In this document: positions 33,136 through 40,984 of the stretch, in pieces
How positions within the stretch are numbered: the first letter of the stretch is position 1
Layout of the letters: every line of letters begins with the position of its first letter
Source of the DNA: Methylacidimicrobium tartarophylax
Lineage (GTDB): Bacteria > Verrucomicrobiota > Verrucomicrobiia > Methylacidiphilales > Methylacidiphilaceae
Reading direction: 5' to 3'
Length of the DNA stretch: 40,984 nt
Assembly: GCF_902143375.2 (NCBI RefSeq)
Contig: NZ_CABFVA020000034.1
Span: 1-40,984, forward strand
Translations under genes and position numbers: made by a program
The notes under the pieces: generated by a model
What the model was told of the DNA's origin: nothing
Databases searched by the model: none
What the model saw: only the letters and a program-made list of their open reading frames with translations

Positions 33136-36008
33136 GCTCTCACGGCCCTCTCCTCCGCTGCCCTCGATCCTGCATCTCTCTGCTCCCGAAGAAAGCGGCC
33201 GGTCCAGCTCGCCGGCTCCTTGGCCACTTGCGCAGGCGTCCCTTGAGCGACAACCTGCCCTCCGCCCTCTCCCCCCTCGGGCCCCAGATCGATCAAGTAG
33301 TCGACGCGCTGCAGAACGCGCAGGTTGTGTTCGATGAGGATGATGGTGTTGCCCGCGTTTCTCAACAGGATTAGGACCTCCATTAGCTTTTCGATGTCCG
33401 CGAGATGGAGGCCGGTCGTGGGCTCATCGAGGATATAGAGCGTTCTTCCCGATGCCTGCCGGCCGAGCTCCGCCGCAAGCTTGACCCGTTGGGCTTCTCC
33501 ACCCGATAGGTTTGTTGCCGATTGGCCGAGACAGAGATACCCGAGCCCCACCCTCGCCAGGGTATCGAGCCTGTCCCAGATGGCGGGAACCGGACGGAAA
33601 AACTCTCGGCCTTCGTCCACCGTCATTTCGAGTACCTCGGCAATGCTCTTTCCCCGGTAAGTGACTTCCAACGTTTCCTGGTTAAACCGCTTCCCGCCGC
33701 AGGACTGGCAGGGCACGTAGACAGCGGGCAGGAAACTCATTTCGACCTCGATCACCCCTTGTCCTTGGCATCGCTCGCATCGTCCTCCGGGGACATTGAA
33801 GCTGAACCGATCCGGCCCATATCCCCGCACGCGGGCGGCAGGCAGACGGGCGAAAAGCAGCCGAAGCTCTTGAAAGGCTCCGGAAAAGGTCAAGGGATTC
33901 GATCGGGGCGAGCGACCGATCGGTTCTTGATCGACGATCACCAACCGATCCACTGCTTCGGCTCCTTCGATGCGTTCATGTGCTCCCGGCTCCGTTCGCC
34001 CGCCGTGCAATCGTCGCTGCAACGCGCGGCTCAAGACGTCGTTGACGAGCGTGCTCTTCCCGGAGCCGCTCACCCCCGAGACGGCGGTCAGGCACCCCAG
34101 CGGAAAGCTCACCGTGATGTTCCGAAGATTGTTTGCCCGGGCACCGACCACGCGCAGCCACCCCGCGCCGGGCGCTCTGCTGCTGCCCCCTCCCGGGACC
34201 GCCGGCTCGCGCAGACAGGCGCCCGTGATCGAGCGGGGGAGGCTCAAAACTTCCTGGGGAGAGCCCGTGCCGAGCACGCGGCCCCCCAGCGGGCCCGCAC
34301 CCGGCCCCATCTCGATGAGATAATCCGCGCCGAGGATCGTCTCCTCGTCGTGCTCCACGACCACCACCGTGTTGCCCAAATCGCGCAATTCGGCCAAGAG
34401 ACCCAGCAGCCTCCGATGATCGCGCGGGTGAAGCCCTACGCTCGGCTCGTCCAGAACGTAAACCACCCCGCTCAAGCGTGCTCCCATCTGCGTCGCCAGC
34501 CGAATGCGCTGGACTTCCCCTCCCGAGAGCGTGCGCGTTTCCCGATCGAGAGTCAGGTAACCCAATCCGGCTCTTCGCAAAAATTCGAGGCGCTGGCCGA
34601 GCTCGCGAAAGATGTCGGCCGCCACCGGCTCCTTTTCCCGAGGAATCGGGATTGCTTTCAGCCAGCGCTCCGCCTCGTCGACCGAAAACAGGGTAAACTC
34701 CCGAATATTGCGCGGAGGCCAGCCGTCTGCCTGGATCGTCACCGCCAGGACTTCCGGACGCAGGCGGGCACCCCCGCACGAACGGCAGACGCTGCGAGCC
34801 AGAAAAGGGCGAAGCCTGGCGCGCAGAGCCGAAGAACGCGCCTCTTGATACATCCTCTCCAACCCGGGAAGAACCCCCTCGAATGGGCTCTTCTGCTTGC
34901 TCCTTTTGGGCGCCGGGCCACCTTCGATCCCGGATCCGTGCAGGACGACTTCCCGGAAACGTTCCGCGCACTCCTGCCAAGGCCGGCTCATCTCCTCGCC
35001 GAATTCTTGTGCCAGCCTTTCGAGCTCTTGGTGACAAACCGCTTGGAGGGCCTTGCCCAATCTACGCCATGGGGCAATCGGCATCTGCGCAAGAGGAAGC
35101 GAGGGATCCGGCACGACCGCGTCCGCATCGAAAGCGAGTTCGGTGCCCAACCCGTGACAGGCCGGGCAAGCCCCGAGGGGATTGTTGAACGAAAAATGGC
35201 GAGGGGAATAATCGGGAAATCGAAAACCCGTCTCCGGATCGAAGTGACGGTCGCTGAAAAGACGCTCGCCGGCCTCCCCCTCCGGGGTCTGGTAGAGCAG
35301 AAGGACCACGCCATCGCCCGTTTTGATCGTCAGTTCCAGGGAGTCGTGCAATCGGCTTTTTGCTTCCGACTCGCAACGAAGACGATCGACAAGGGCATCC
35401 ATCGTGTACGGTCCCTTGCCGCTCAAGCTTTCCGCCTCTTCCAACTCGAGAAGATTCCCGTTCACTCGGGCCCGGACAAACCCGCGCTGCCGCATCCGCT
35501 CGACCGCCTGACGAAACTCCTTTCGCCCTCCCCCGCGGATCACCGGGGCCAACAGTTGAATCGACGTCCCGGGAGGCAGGGCCAGAATCTCGCCGATCAT
35601 CTCCGGCACGGTGTATCGCCGCAGCGGCTTTCCGGTCTGCGGATGATGGGGAATGCCGAAGTGCGCAAAGAGAAGGCGCAGAAACTCATAGATGTCGGTT
35701 GCCGTGGCAACCGTCGACCGCGGACTGCTTCCCGATGTCCGTTGCTCGATGGCAATGGCTGGGGAAAGCCCCTCGATTCGGTCGACCTCCGGCTTCTCCC
35801 ACGCGCCCAGGACCTGCCGGGCGTAGGTCGACAAGCTCTCGACATAGCGGCGCTGCCCCTCGGCATAGAGCGTGTCGAAGGCGAGCGACGATTTTCCCGA
35901 ACCGCTCACCCCCGTGATGACAATGAGCCGATTACGCGGGAGATCGACGTCGACATTCTGCAGGTTGTGCTCTCGCGCCCCGCGTATCTGGATCCACTTT
36001 CCTGCCAT
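33132..36008 (-). CDS. uvrA: Excinuclease ABC subunit A
   Basis: Damage-recognition ATPase of nucleotide excision repair. The protein has 958 residues (typical is 940-970). It opens [20 protein letters not shown], with Walker [17 protein letters not shown]; the second half has [18 protein letters not shown] signatures are [12 protein letters not shown] and [12 protein letters not shown], with Walker [12 protein letters not shown] and DEPTTGLH. Zinc modules CPACHGLG...CRSCGG and CERCQGQG...CQSCGG are intact. No truncation is seen. An inverted repeat lies about 65-95 bp upstream. No uvrB or uvrC is in the window. Confidence 0.97.
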   Translation of the reverse strand: MAGKWIQIRGAREHNLQNVDVDLPRNRLIVITGVSGSGKSSLAFDTLYAEGQRRYVESLSTYARQVLGAWEKPEVDRIEGLSPAIAIEQRTSGSSPRSTVATATDIYEFLRLLFAHFGIPHHPQTGKPLRRYTVPEMIGEILALPPGTSIQLLAPVIRGGGRKEFRQAVERMRQRGFVRARVNGNLLELEEAESLSGKGPYTMDALVDRLRCESEAKSRLHDSLELTIKTGDGVVLLLYQTPEGEAGERLFSDRHFDPETGFRFPDYSPRHFSFNNPLGACPACHGLGTELAFDADAVVPDPSLPLAQMPIAPWRRLGKALQAVCHQELERLAQEFGEEMSRPWQECAERFREVVLHGSGIEGGPAPKRSKQKSPFEGVLPGLERMYQEARSSALRARLRPFLARSVCRSCGGARLRPEVLAVTIQADGWPPRNIREFTLFSVDEAERWLKAIPIPREKEPVAADIFRELGQRLEFLRRAGLGYLTLDRETRTLSGGEVQRIRLATQMGARLSGVVYVLDEPSVGLHPRDHRRLLGLLAELRDLGNTVVVVEHDEETILGADYLIEMGPGAGPLGGRVLGTGSPQEVLSLPRSITGACLREPAVPGGGSSRAPGAGWLRVVGARANNLRNITVSFPLGCLTAVSGVSGSGKSTLVNDVLSRALQRRLHGGRTEPGAHERIEGAEAVDRLVIVDQEPIGRSPRSNPLTFSGAFQELRLLFARLPAARVRGYGPDRFSFNVPGGRCERCQGQGVIEVEMSFLPAVYVPCQSCGGKRFNQETLEVTYRGKSIAEVLEMTVDEGREFFRPVPAIWDRLDTLARVGLGYLCLGQSATNLSGGEAQRVKLAAELGRQASGRTLYILDEPTTGLHLADIEKLMEVLILLRNAGNTIILIEHNLRVLQRVDYLIDLGPEGGEGGGQVVAQGTPAQVAKEPASWTGRFLREQRDAGSRAAEERAVRA

Positions 36009-36070
36009 TCCGATAGGGCAGCCACCACGCGCCGCCGGGATATGAATCAGCTTACCATTGCCTCTAAGCG

Positions 36071-36102
36071 GGTCAACTCTCCAGGGGCGTCAAGAGTTGA
36101 CA
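36071..36102. promoter_or_regulatory. Inverted repeat upstream of uvrA, possible operator
   Basis: GTCAACTC (36072-36079) and GAGTTGAC (36094-36101) form a perfect 8-bp inverted repeat with a 14-nt spacer. A second GTCAA at 36089-36093 makes an inner pair with TTGAC. It lies 63-94 bp upstream of the uvrA start. It could bind a dimeric regulator, but it does not match the LexA boxes I know. Confidence 0.35.
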
Positions 36103-36149
36103 GGCAGCGGCTCCCGCGCACGGGACGATCGAGAAGGGAATGCAGACTC

Positions 36150-36329
36150 ACCGCCATTTCTCACAAGCTTTCTCCTGCGGCTTGCAACATGGGCTCGTCT
36201 GCTTCGTTGGGCTTGGTTTTCCATCCTTGCAGTATGTCGTCATACAACTCCGGTGGAAAACCAGCGCCGCGCCTCGCATCCAAGCCCACTTGCGGCGCCT
36301 CGGCTACGAAATTTGCGAGAAATGGCGGT
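36150..36329 (+). repeat. MITE-like repeat, copy B
   Basis: A 180-bp element with terminal inverted repeats ACCGCCATTTCTC (36150-36162) and GAGAAATGGCGGT (36317-36329). It is the reverse complement of copy A apart from about 14 differences. It sits between uvrA and the toxin-antitoxin cassette. No transposase frame is in it. Confidence 0.85.
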
Positions 36330-36448
36330 TAACGGAGTCTCCGGCGGCCGAGACCGAATCTCTTGCCTGCGGGAAGGCCGATGCTGGAAATTCCCGATCT
36401 CCCGATCCGGCCGGGTCCCTACGCCCGGATGGGATGGGAAGCGGTAGC

Positions 36449-36488
36449 AACGCTTTTCGATGGACTGGAGCAGGATTTGGCGGAAGTC
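36449..36488 (+). repeat. 40-bp direct repeat, left boundary of toxin-antitoxin cassette
   Basis: It shares 36 of 40 bases (by eye) with 37153-37192, starting AACGCTTTTCGATGGACTG and ending GGAAGTC. Its last two bases are the first bases of the toxin stop codon (36487-36489). Confidence 0.75.
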
Positions 36489-36813
36489 ACTCAAAGATCG
36501 TGACGGTCTTCGCCAGAACCTCATCCAGGATGGCCGAGGGCAAGCTTTCCACCTTGCGCCCGTTGCGGGCCGTCAGATCAAGGACACGGGGCTGATCGCA
36601 GCGCACGACCCCGGTTGTCTTTGTTCCGGTCAGCGGCACAGCAAAGCCGATGCGACGGGCGAATTCGCCGCCCTTCGTGATGGGTAGAATGACCGGCAGT
36701 CGGGTTGCTCGGTTGAAATCGTCGGGCGAGACGATGAGCACCGGGCGATGCCCACGCTGTTCCCGGCCTTGCGTCGGTTCCAGATCCACCATGTACACGT
36801 CGCCGCGCCTCAT
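36487..36813 (-). CDS. MazF/PemK-family toxin (mRNA endoribonuclease)
   Basis: A 108-residue protein of the CcdB/MazF fold, probably a ribosome-independent mRNA interferase. MRRGDVYMVDLEP, GREQRGHRPVLIVSPDDFN, LPVILPITKGG and TGVVRCDQPRVLDLTARNG are signature segments; Arg and Thr of the catalytic region are visible. Its ATG (36811-36813) overlaps the antitoxin TGA by 4 bases (ATGA), so the toxin is translationally coupled to the antitoxin. It is closer to ChpB/PemK than to MazF itself by its DQPRVLD segment. Confidence 0.9.
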   Translation of the reverse strand: MRRGDVYMVDLEPTQGREQRGHRPVLIVSPDDFNRATRLPVILPITKGGEFARRIGFAVPLTGTKTTGVVRCDQPRVLDLTARNGRKVESLPSAILDEVLAKTVTIFE

Positions 36814-37067
36814 ATCAGCTCGTCGCCCACGGCCGGGGCATCCACCCATTCGCGTTCCTCCGCCGGCTGCGGTTGCGAATAGTCGGATGCGGCCAACAAC
36901 TCGGCCATCGTGTAATGAGGCCGTGCCGCCGGCTCGATCACGAGGCGACCGTGATCGACGGACAAGCCGACCTTGGCACCGGCTTGCAGGTGCAGAATGT
37001 CGAGCAGCGCGCGGGGGACGGCCAGCATGACCGACCCGCCGACCTTACGCAGATTCGTGGTGTGCAT
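36810..37067 (-). CDS. MazE/PemI-type AbrB-fold antitoxin
   Basis: An 85-residue protein with an AbrB/SpoVT DNA-binding domain: NLRKVGGSVMLAVPRALLDILHLQAGAKVGLSV. The C-terminal half (about 55-85) is acidic and unstructured-looking, ending APAVGDELI, as expected for the toxin-binding tail. GGGAGA lies about five bases before ATG 37067. It should bind and block the toxin and also repress its own promoter. Confidence 0.9.
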   Translation of the reverse strand: MHTTNLRKVGGSVMLAVPRALLDILHLQAGAKVGLSVDHGRLVIEPAARPHYTMAELLAASDYSQPQPAEEREWVDAPAVGDELI

Positions 37068-37082
37068 TGGCGTCTCCCAAGA

Positions 37083-37099
37083 ATTATATCCATATATAA
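37083..37099 (-). promoter_or_regulatory. AT-rich promoter and operator of the toxin-antitoxin operon
   Basis: On the minus strand TATAAT (37083-37088) lies 15 bases upstream of the antitoxin ATG. It overlaps a perfect inverted repeat TTATAT-N4-ATATAA (37084-37099). This fits autorepression by the AbrB-fold antitoxin. The stretch is unusually AT-rich for this chromosome. No good -35 was found. Confidence 0.6.
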
Positions 37100-37152
37100 C
37101 TTCCGGCAGCCGATCTTTCAAGGCTTTCGTTGGCGCGCCGTCAAGGCGGCGG

Positions 37153-37192
37153 AACGCTTTTCGATGGACTGTGGCAGTATTTGGTGGAAGTC
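37153..37192 (+). repeat. 40-bp direct repeat, right boundary of toxin-antitoxin cassette
   Basis: Same orientation as the copy at 36449-36488, with 4 mismatches in 40 by eye. It lies between the antitoxin promoter and the methyltransferase gene. Just beyond it is a 7-bp hairpin CTCTCTC (37215-37221)/GAGAGAG (37235-37241). Confidence 0.75.
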
Positions 37193-37297
37193 CCAGAGGG
37201 TCCTGCTTACCCTCCTCTCTCGATCGCCAAGGTTGAGAGAGAAGAAGCGATCGAAGCCCCTGACCCGGCGGCAATCGCGGCCTTTTGCATGCAACCG

Positions 37298-37954
37298 ATG
37301 AAAAGGATCGTCGAGCCCGAGTGGATCGATCGACTGGATCCCGAGAGTCCCGAAGCACAACGGAGCCGACGAGAGTTGCGGCGAATGAACGCCTTGATGC
37401 GGAATTTCGACTGGTTCCGGACCCGGCTTGCCGAAGACACCTCCGGCTCATGGCAAGGCTTGGAGATAGGAGCGGGAGATGGGGCCCTGGGCGCCCATCT
37501 CTTTGCCGACCAGAAGACTCGACGGCGCATCGAGTTCGCAGGAATCGACCGCATCGGCAGACCCGCCTCTTGGCCGACAAGCTGGCAATGGGTGCAGGAA
37601 GATATTCTGCAGTTTCAAAGATGGAAGGAGTTCCCTCTTCTCATCGCGAACATGGTGCTCCATCATTTTTCGGAAGACGAACTCGTGCGGCTGGGTGTCC
37701 AAATACGGGAATCCTGTCGCTTTCTCTTCGCGCTGGAAACTGCTCGGAGCCCACTTCACCTCGCCCAAGCGCGCGTCCTGCGAACTCTCGGCGCCTTGGG
37801 ACCCGTCGGCTACCATGATGCATCCACAAGCATCCGCGCGGGCTTCGTCGGAGAAGAGCTTCCGCAGTTTCTCGGTCTACGCTCCAGCGAGTGGCGCTGG
37901 AGGATCCGTTCGACCTTCTTCGGGGCTTATCAGTTCGTCGCCGAGAGGCGATAG
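37298..37954 (+). CDS. Class I SAM-dependent methyltransferase
   Basis: A 218-residue protein. MKRIVEPEWIDRLDPESPEAQ and RSRRELRRMNALM make an N-terminal segment seen in a group of small bacterial methyltransferases. LEIGAGDGALG (residues 55-65) is the SAM-binding motif I, and ANMVLHHFSEDEL fits motif III/post I. The open frame extends 56 codons upstream, but it runs through the direct repeat, so ATG 37298 is preferred; ATG 37289 is also possible. There is no clear Shine-Dalgarno sequence. The substrate is unknown. The MBL gene downstream is convergent. Confidence 0.8.
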   Translation: MKRIVEPEWIDRLDPESPEAQRSRRELRRMNALMRNFDWFRTRLAEDTSGSWQGLEIGAGDGALGAHLFADQKTRRRIEFAGIDRIGRPASWPTSWQWVQEDILQFQRWKEFPLLIANMVLHHFSEDELVRLGVQIRESCRFLFALETARSPLHLAQARVLRTLGALGPVGYHDASTSIRAGFVGEELPQFLGLRSSEWRWRIRSTFFGAYQFVAERR

Positions 37955-38009
37955 TCAGCCCGCCCGACACGGATTGGGATGGATGGCATTCCCTTCTCCG
38001 CTCCCTCGG

Positions 38010-38045
38010 ACAAGCCGCAGGAGCACGTTTGAGAGAAAGGCAGCC
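38010..38045 (-). repeat. End fragment of the MITE-like repeat (fragment E)
   Basis: ACAAGCCGCAGGAGCACGTT followed by GAGAGAAAGGCAGCC resembles the right end of copy A (CAAGCCGCAGGAGAAAGC, GAGAAATGGCGGC). It lies between two convergent genes and overlaps the last base of the MBL gene. Short and imperfect, so uncertain. Confidence 0.4.
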
Positions 38046-39040
38046 TAGAGGCGAATGGTCTCCCCGAACTTGGGCGCCCGGAAGGAGTCTTCCGACAGGC
38101 CGAAAAGCTGCCGGGCGTCGGCAAGGAGCCGGAGCGGCTCCTCCCATGGTTCGTCGGAGAGGCGGAAGGTTCCCCAATGCATGGCCAGTGACATCCCGGA
38201 CTTGAGATCCCGATGCAATTGGGCCGCCTCCATGGGATTGAGGTGAAGTGGTTGCTGCAACCACGAGGGCTCATAGGCCCCGATGGGAAGCAGGGCAAGC
38301 TCGACGGGTCCCAGAAGCTTGCCCAAGTCCGCATGAAAGCGAGCATAACCGGTATCGCCCGCGAAAAAGATCCGGCGGCCGCCCGAGGAAAACAGCCAAC
38401 TGCACCAGAGAACGCGGTCGCGATCCAGTGGACTTCTCGCCGAAGCGTGCTGCGCGGGGAGACAGAGGAGCTTCCACGAACCGTCGGCGATGAACTCTCC
38501 CCATCCGAATTCTACGACCCGGCGGAACCCCCATCGCGCGAGGAGCGGCCGAAGACCCATCGGACAGCAGACAAGAGTCGCACGAGGAAGCTGCTGGAGG
38601 CTGGCGCGATCGCAATGATCGAAGTGGGAGTGGCTGAGGATCACTAGGTCGGGAGCGGGGCTTTCCTCGAGACGGAAAGGGGAGGGGCGCCGGCGGCGGA
38701 AACCCGGAATGGGCCAGGGTGCGCAGTACTCTCCGAAGAGAGGATCGGTGAAGACGGTGAGTCCACCAAGTTGAAGAAGAAAAGTCGAATGACCAAGCCA
38801 AGTGGCCACGATGCGCTCCGGTGGCGGATTGCGTAGCGCCGGCCAGTCGACGAGAACTTCTTCCGGGAGGCAGGCTGCGCCGTGGCCTCCGTCTCGGCCC
38901 CTCGGAGACCGGCTGGCAAGCTTCCAACGAAAGACATCATTCCAGCGGGGAACCCATGGCGAGTCGATGTTTTGGAAACGGCCCTCCTTCCTGCTGGCGT
39001 TCCAAGGAAATCCGGGCAGGCGTTCCGGTCTATACCCCAT
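38045..39040 (-). CDS. MBL-fold metallohydrolase, NAPE-PLD-like
   Basis: A 331-residue COG2220 protein. WLGHSTFLLQLGGLTVFTDPLF, HSHFDH (137-142), PAQHASARSPLDRD, FAGDTGY and AMHWGTFRLSDEP carry the expected zinc ligands. The N-terminal ~50 residues (GYRPERLPGFPWNASRKEGRF) are typical of the phospholipase D-like group. ATG 39040 overlaps the stop of the upstream membrane-protein gene by 11 bases, so it lies in the same operon; GGAAGG is two bases before the ATG. Family substrates include N-acyl phosphatidylethanolamines; here it is unknown. Confidence 0.87.
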   Translation of the reverse strand: MGYRPERLPGFPWNASRKEGRFQNIDSPWVPRWNDVFRWKLASRSPRGRDGGHGAACLPEEVLVDWPALRNPPPERIVATWLGHSTFLLQLGGLTVFTDPLFGEYCAPWPIPGFRRRRPSPFRLEESPAPDLVILSHSHFDHCDRASLQQLPRATLVCCPMGLRPLLARWGFRRVVEFGWGEFIADGSWKLLCLPAQHASARSPLDRDRVLWCSWLFSSGGRRIFFAGDTGYARFHADLGKLLGPVELALLPIGAYEPSWLQQPLHLNPMEAAQLHRDLKSGMSLAMHWGTFRLSDEPWEEPLRLLADARQLFGLSEDSFRAPKFGETIRL

Positions 39041-40421
39041 GGCCTTCCGAAGGCTCCCGCTCTCCTCGAAGCAAGGCAAACAGCCATGAGAGGGAAACGG
39101 CGGTCATGCAAACGCCGCCCGCCGCCCGCAGAAAATAGAGCCAGCGTACCTCGGTCGCATGGTGCCACAGCCATCCGGGTGCCCGCACCTCGTTCCATCC
39201 CGTGGCGCTGAGAGCCAGGAGATGGAGGAGGAGCCCCGCATGCCACAAAGAGAAGCGTATCGGCTCCCCCAGGAGGCCCGGGTTTCCGGGAACTCCTCGG
39301 GCTAATTGCAAGAGCAGCAGCATGTTCAGACTGGTCAGCATGCCGGCCATCGCAATATGCGCATGGGCGACAAGCAGATGGGAATACTTCGCGGTATCAA
39401 GAATTCCCGGCAGGAAAAAGGTGAAGCCCGTGATCACCAGGGCCGCCCACCACCCGGCGAACGAAATACCCCAGAGGCGCGAGCCGTCCGCCCAAGCGAA
39501 GGAGTGCAGATAGAGAGGCAGCAGGGGAATCCAGATCAGGAGGCCTGCCAATCCGCCGATCTGCTTCCAGTCCCGGTTCGACTGGTCACCATGATTGAGC
39601 AGCAGGTAGAGGATGCTCTCTACCACGAAGATCCCCCAGAATGGACGTACCATCCGCCGATTCCGGCGTGGGATCTCCAGAAAGGCGGGAAGGAGCCCGA
39701 GGATGAGGATAACCGCTAGGGTAGAACCAAGAAGATTGGTACCCGTCGGCCCCCCGCTTTCCGGATTGATGGGTGGATAAAGCTGGGGTTTGCTTGCATT
39801 CCAGATCGCCAGGGGGACGGTGCCGAGCCCAGCAAGCAGAAGCCAGTCGAACATCGAGGGCGCCCGGATCGAGCCCTCGCTCTGCTCACCGCTCTTTTTG
39901 CCCCGGAACCCGCGGAGCAGAGAGTAGGCCAGTAGACCCCAGAGCCCGACAAGAACCGCAACGAAGCAGATCCGGGACAGACCGGACCAATCCAGGAAGA
40001 GCTTGCCGCTGCTCTCCCCTTCGAGCCACCAGGCGCCGCCCAGCCCGAGAGCCCATGACCAGAGGACAAAAGACCAGCGCGCCTGGAGCAGCGCATCGGA
40101 TCGGCGAGGAAGCCATCGGCTCAAGAGAACGCCGACAACCGGGAGAGAGCACCAGCCATAGAGTTGCCAGTTGAGATGGAGCGCCATCCACCTCCCATAG
40201 CCCGCAGGACCGGACACGGCTCCCACCTCCGGCCAGCAGAGGAGAAGCGCGAGCCAGAGTCCGACGAGATTGGCGGCGCTCAGCCAGAAGAGGCTGAAGC
40301 CGGCGGTAAGCCGATAAAGTCCGGTCTGAAACCCGACCGGGTTTTGCTGCTCGCCGAGGAGGACATTCATCGCACTGGCCCGGGAGGGCGATCCGTCCTC
40401 CAGGACGGGACGGACCGCCAT
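39030..40421 (-). CDS. Heme-copper oxidase-like polytopic membrane protein
   Basis: A 463-residue protein with about 12 predicted hydrophobic helices. MALHLNWQLYGWCSLPVVGVLL resembles the heme-binding helix of CcoN/NorB-like proteins, and LLVAHAHIAMAGMLTSLNMLLL provides further histidines. The HPEVY and adjacent His-His CuB motifs are not seen, so oxygen or NO reduction is unlikely; heme binding is possible. The start at 40421 has GGGAGGA next to it; ATG 40370 is an alternative. It sits 27 bases after the YceI-like gene and overlaps the MBL gene, so the three are likely one operon. Confidence 0.65.
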   Translation of the reverse strand: MAVRPVLEDGSPSRASAMNVLLGEQQNPVGFQTGLYRLTAGFSLFWLSAANLVGLWLALLLCWPEVGAVSGPAGYGRWMALHLNWQLYGWCSLPVVGVLLSRWLPRRSDALLQARWSFVLWSWALGLGGAWWLEGESSGKLFLDWSGLSRICFVAVLVGLWGLLAYSLLRGFRGKKSGEQSEGSIRAPSMFDWLLLAGLGTVPLAIWNASKPQLYPPINPESGGPTGTNLLGSTLAVILILGLLPAFLEIPRRNRRMVRPFWGIFVVESILYLLLNHGDQSNRDWKQIGGLAGLLIWIPLLPLYLHSFAWADGSRLWGISFAGWWAALVITGFTFFLPGILDTAKYSHLLVAHAHIAMAGMLTSLNMLLLLQLARGVPGNPGLLGEPIRFSLWHAGLLLHLLALSATGWNEVRAPGWLWHHATEVRWLYFLRAAGGVCMTAVSLSWLFALLRGEREPSEGHGV

Positions 40422-40448
40422 TCCTCCCGAGAGTCGCAACAGGTCCGG

Positions 40449-40984
40449 TTACGGGAGAATGAAGGCAAACTGATATTCGATGGGCAACGTGGTGCCGACC
40501 GTCATGAACGATTTCTTAATCTGGGGCAGGTCGAATTGAAGCGTATCGAGCTTTGTCTTGCCCGAGACCATGATCCGTTTTCCTTCCTGCCACCAGAGTG
40601 CGTCACCGTTCAGCGGATGTCGCGCTCCATTCAGATCGAAAATACCGGAAACCGAGACGTGAGCCGGATCCTGGGCCGTGGCGGTCGAACAATTGCCGGA
40701 GAGCACGCGGATTCCCTCACATCGAAACGAGGCTTGCGGGTGAAGCTTGGCATGAAGCCAGTGGAACATCTCCTCGTCCCGCTTCTTGTGGAAGGTCGTA
40801 AGGCCCGCGATCGGGAAGACCAACACGGCCTTCTGGATCGACGGGGTTGTCGCGGCGTCCCAATCCGCGCTCCCCGTGATCCGGGTTTCCGCGCCGTGGA
40901 AGTCGTGAAGGAAGGAGTCCGCGACAAATTTCACGTAGCTTTTGCTGCTGTCGACCGGCAGCGAGACGGGCTGGGCCGAGGCCC
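40449..40984 (-). CDS. YceI-family periplasmic protein, 5' end outside the window
   Basis: About 178 residues are visible on the minus strand; the frame is open to the right edge, so the start is missing. The visible start reads ASAQPVSLPVDSSKSYVKF, which looks like the end of a signal peptide. VKFVADSFLHDFHG, SIQKAVLVFPIAGLTT, MFHWLHAKLHPQASF, VSVSGIFDLNGARHPL and PIEYQFAFIL match the YceI lipocalin-like family, which binds isoprenoids such as polyprenols or quinones. First visible gene of the probable three-gene set with the oxidase-like membrane protein. Confidence 0.88.
   Translation of the reverse strand, partial: ASAQPVSLPVDSSKSYVKFVADSFLHDFHGAETRITGSADWDAATTPSIQKAVLVFPIAGLTTFHKKRDEEMFHWLHAKLHPQASFRCEGIRVLSGNCSTATAQDPAHVSVSGIFDLNGARHPLNGDALWWQEGKRIMVSGKTKLDTLQFDLPQIKKSFMTVGTTLPIEYQFAFILP

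Larger units (their letters stand above)
36009..36486. other. 478-bp intergenic region with operator-like repeat and MITE
   Basis: No gene is supported. From left to right it holds the uvrA upstream region, the GTCAACTC/GAGTTGAC inverted repeat, MITE copy B, and the left 40-bp direct repeat of the toxin-antitoxin cassette. Short reading frames here are shadows of the repeat. Confidence 0.6.

Noticed and set aside
36071-36102. LexA box before uvrA
   Set aside because: Neither CTGT-N8-ACAG nor a GAAC-N4-GTTC-like site is present in the uvrA upstream region; only the GTCAACTC/GAGTTGAC repeat was found and it is reported as unknown.
33522-36332. A very long (936 codon) frame on the plus strand opposite uvrA
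   Set aside because: It is the mirror of UvrA in GC-rich DNA, has no recognisable domain, and its 3' end runs through the MITE.
36140-36595. A small protein encoded by the repeat (also open in copy A)
   Set aside because: Three frames are open through the repeat in both copies, start codons differ, and substitutions show no coding pattern; a repeat is the simpler explanation.

Overview
The window is about 41 kb of GC-rich bacterial chromosome (a by-eye impression of roughly 60% GC). It carries mostly housekeeping and envelope genes. Several proteins resemble those of Verrucomicrobiota, and a Methylacidiphilales/Methylacidimicrobium-like host is my best guess. Supporting traits are the GCP-type genes found here: a short EF-Ts, an FTGSDWCPWC-type thioredoxin, LPS heptose and glycosyltransferase genes, and a Gram-negative outer-membrane protein. 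No 16S or other decisive marker is present, so the taxonomy is inference.

Layout. 1-4.5 kb (+): 3' part of infA, a NAPE-PLD-like metallo-beta-lactamase (MBL) protein, tRNA-Asp, an exported MBL-fold protein that has lost its metal motif, purD and htpX. 4.5-9.5 kb (-): a quinone oxidoreductase, an IS21-type terminal remnant, thiE, accC, tsf and rpsB. 9.9-15.2 kb: a secreted protein of unknown function, a DEDD exonuclease, a Fur-family regulator, an NtrC-type regulator on the opposite strand, an exported thioredoxin, and two related small secreted helical proteins. 15.3-17.5 kb (-): cytochrome oxidase subunit I with a small membrane protein, without subunits II or III nearby.

17.8-26.1 kb: an envelope polysaccharide block (three glycosyltransferases, a polysaccharide deacetylase), a FIST sensor protein, an outer-membrane barrel, panB, folK, gmhA and tRNA-Phe. 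26.2-36 kb: a Tat-exported deacetylase, a citrate/2-methylcitrate synthase, a large ATPase-like protein with a broken Walker A, a TPR protein and uvrA. 36-41 kb: a MazEF/PemIK-type toxin-antitoxin cassette between 40-bp direct repeats, a methyltransferase, then a leftward set (YceI protein, heme-copper-oxidase-like membrane protein, MBL protein).

The most notable non-gene structure is a dispersed repeat of about 175-180 bp with terminal inverted repeats. It is present as two good copies, one decayed copy and two end fragments, all intergenic, and looks like a MITE. Other points worth a look are the toxin-antitoxin cassette boundaries, the oxidase lacking the usual K-channel lysine, the paralogous pair of secreted helical proteins, the YceI/oxidase-like/MBL gene set, and two promoters placed as if for leaderless mRNAs.
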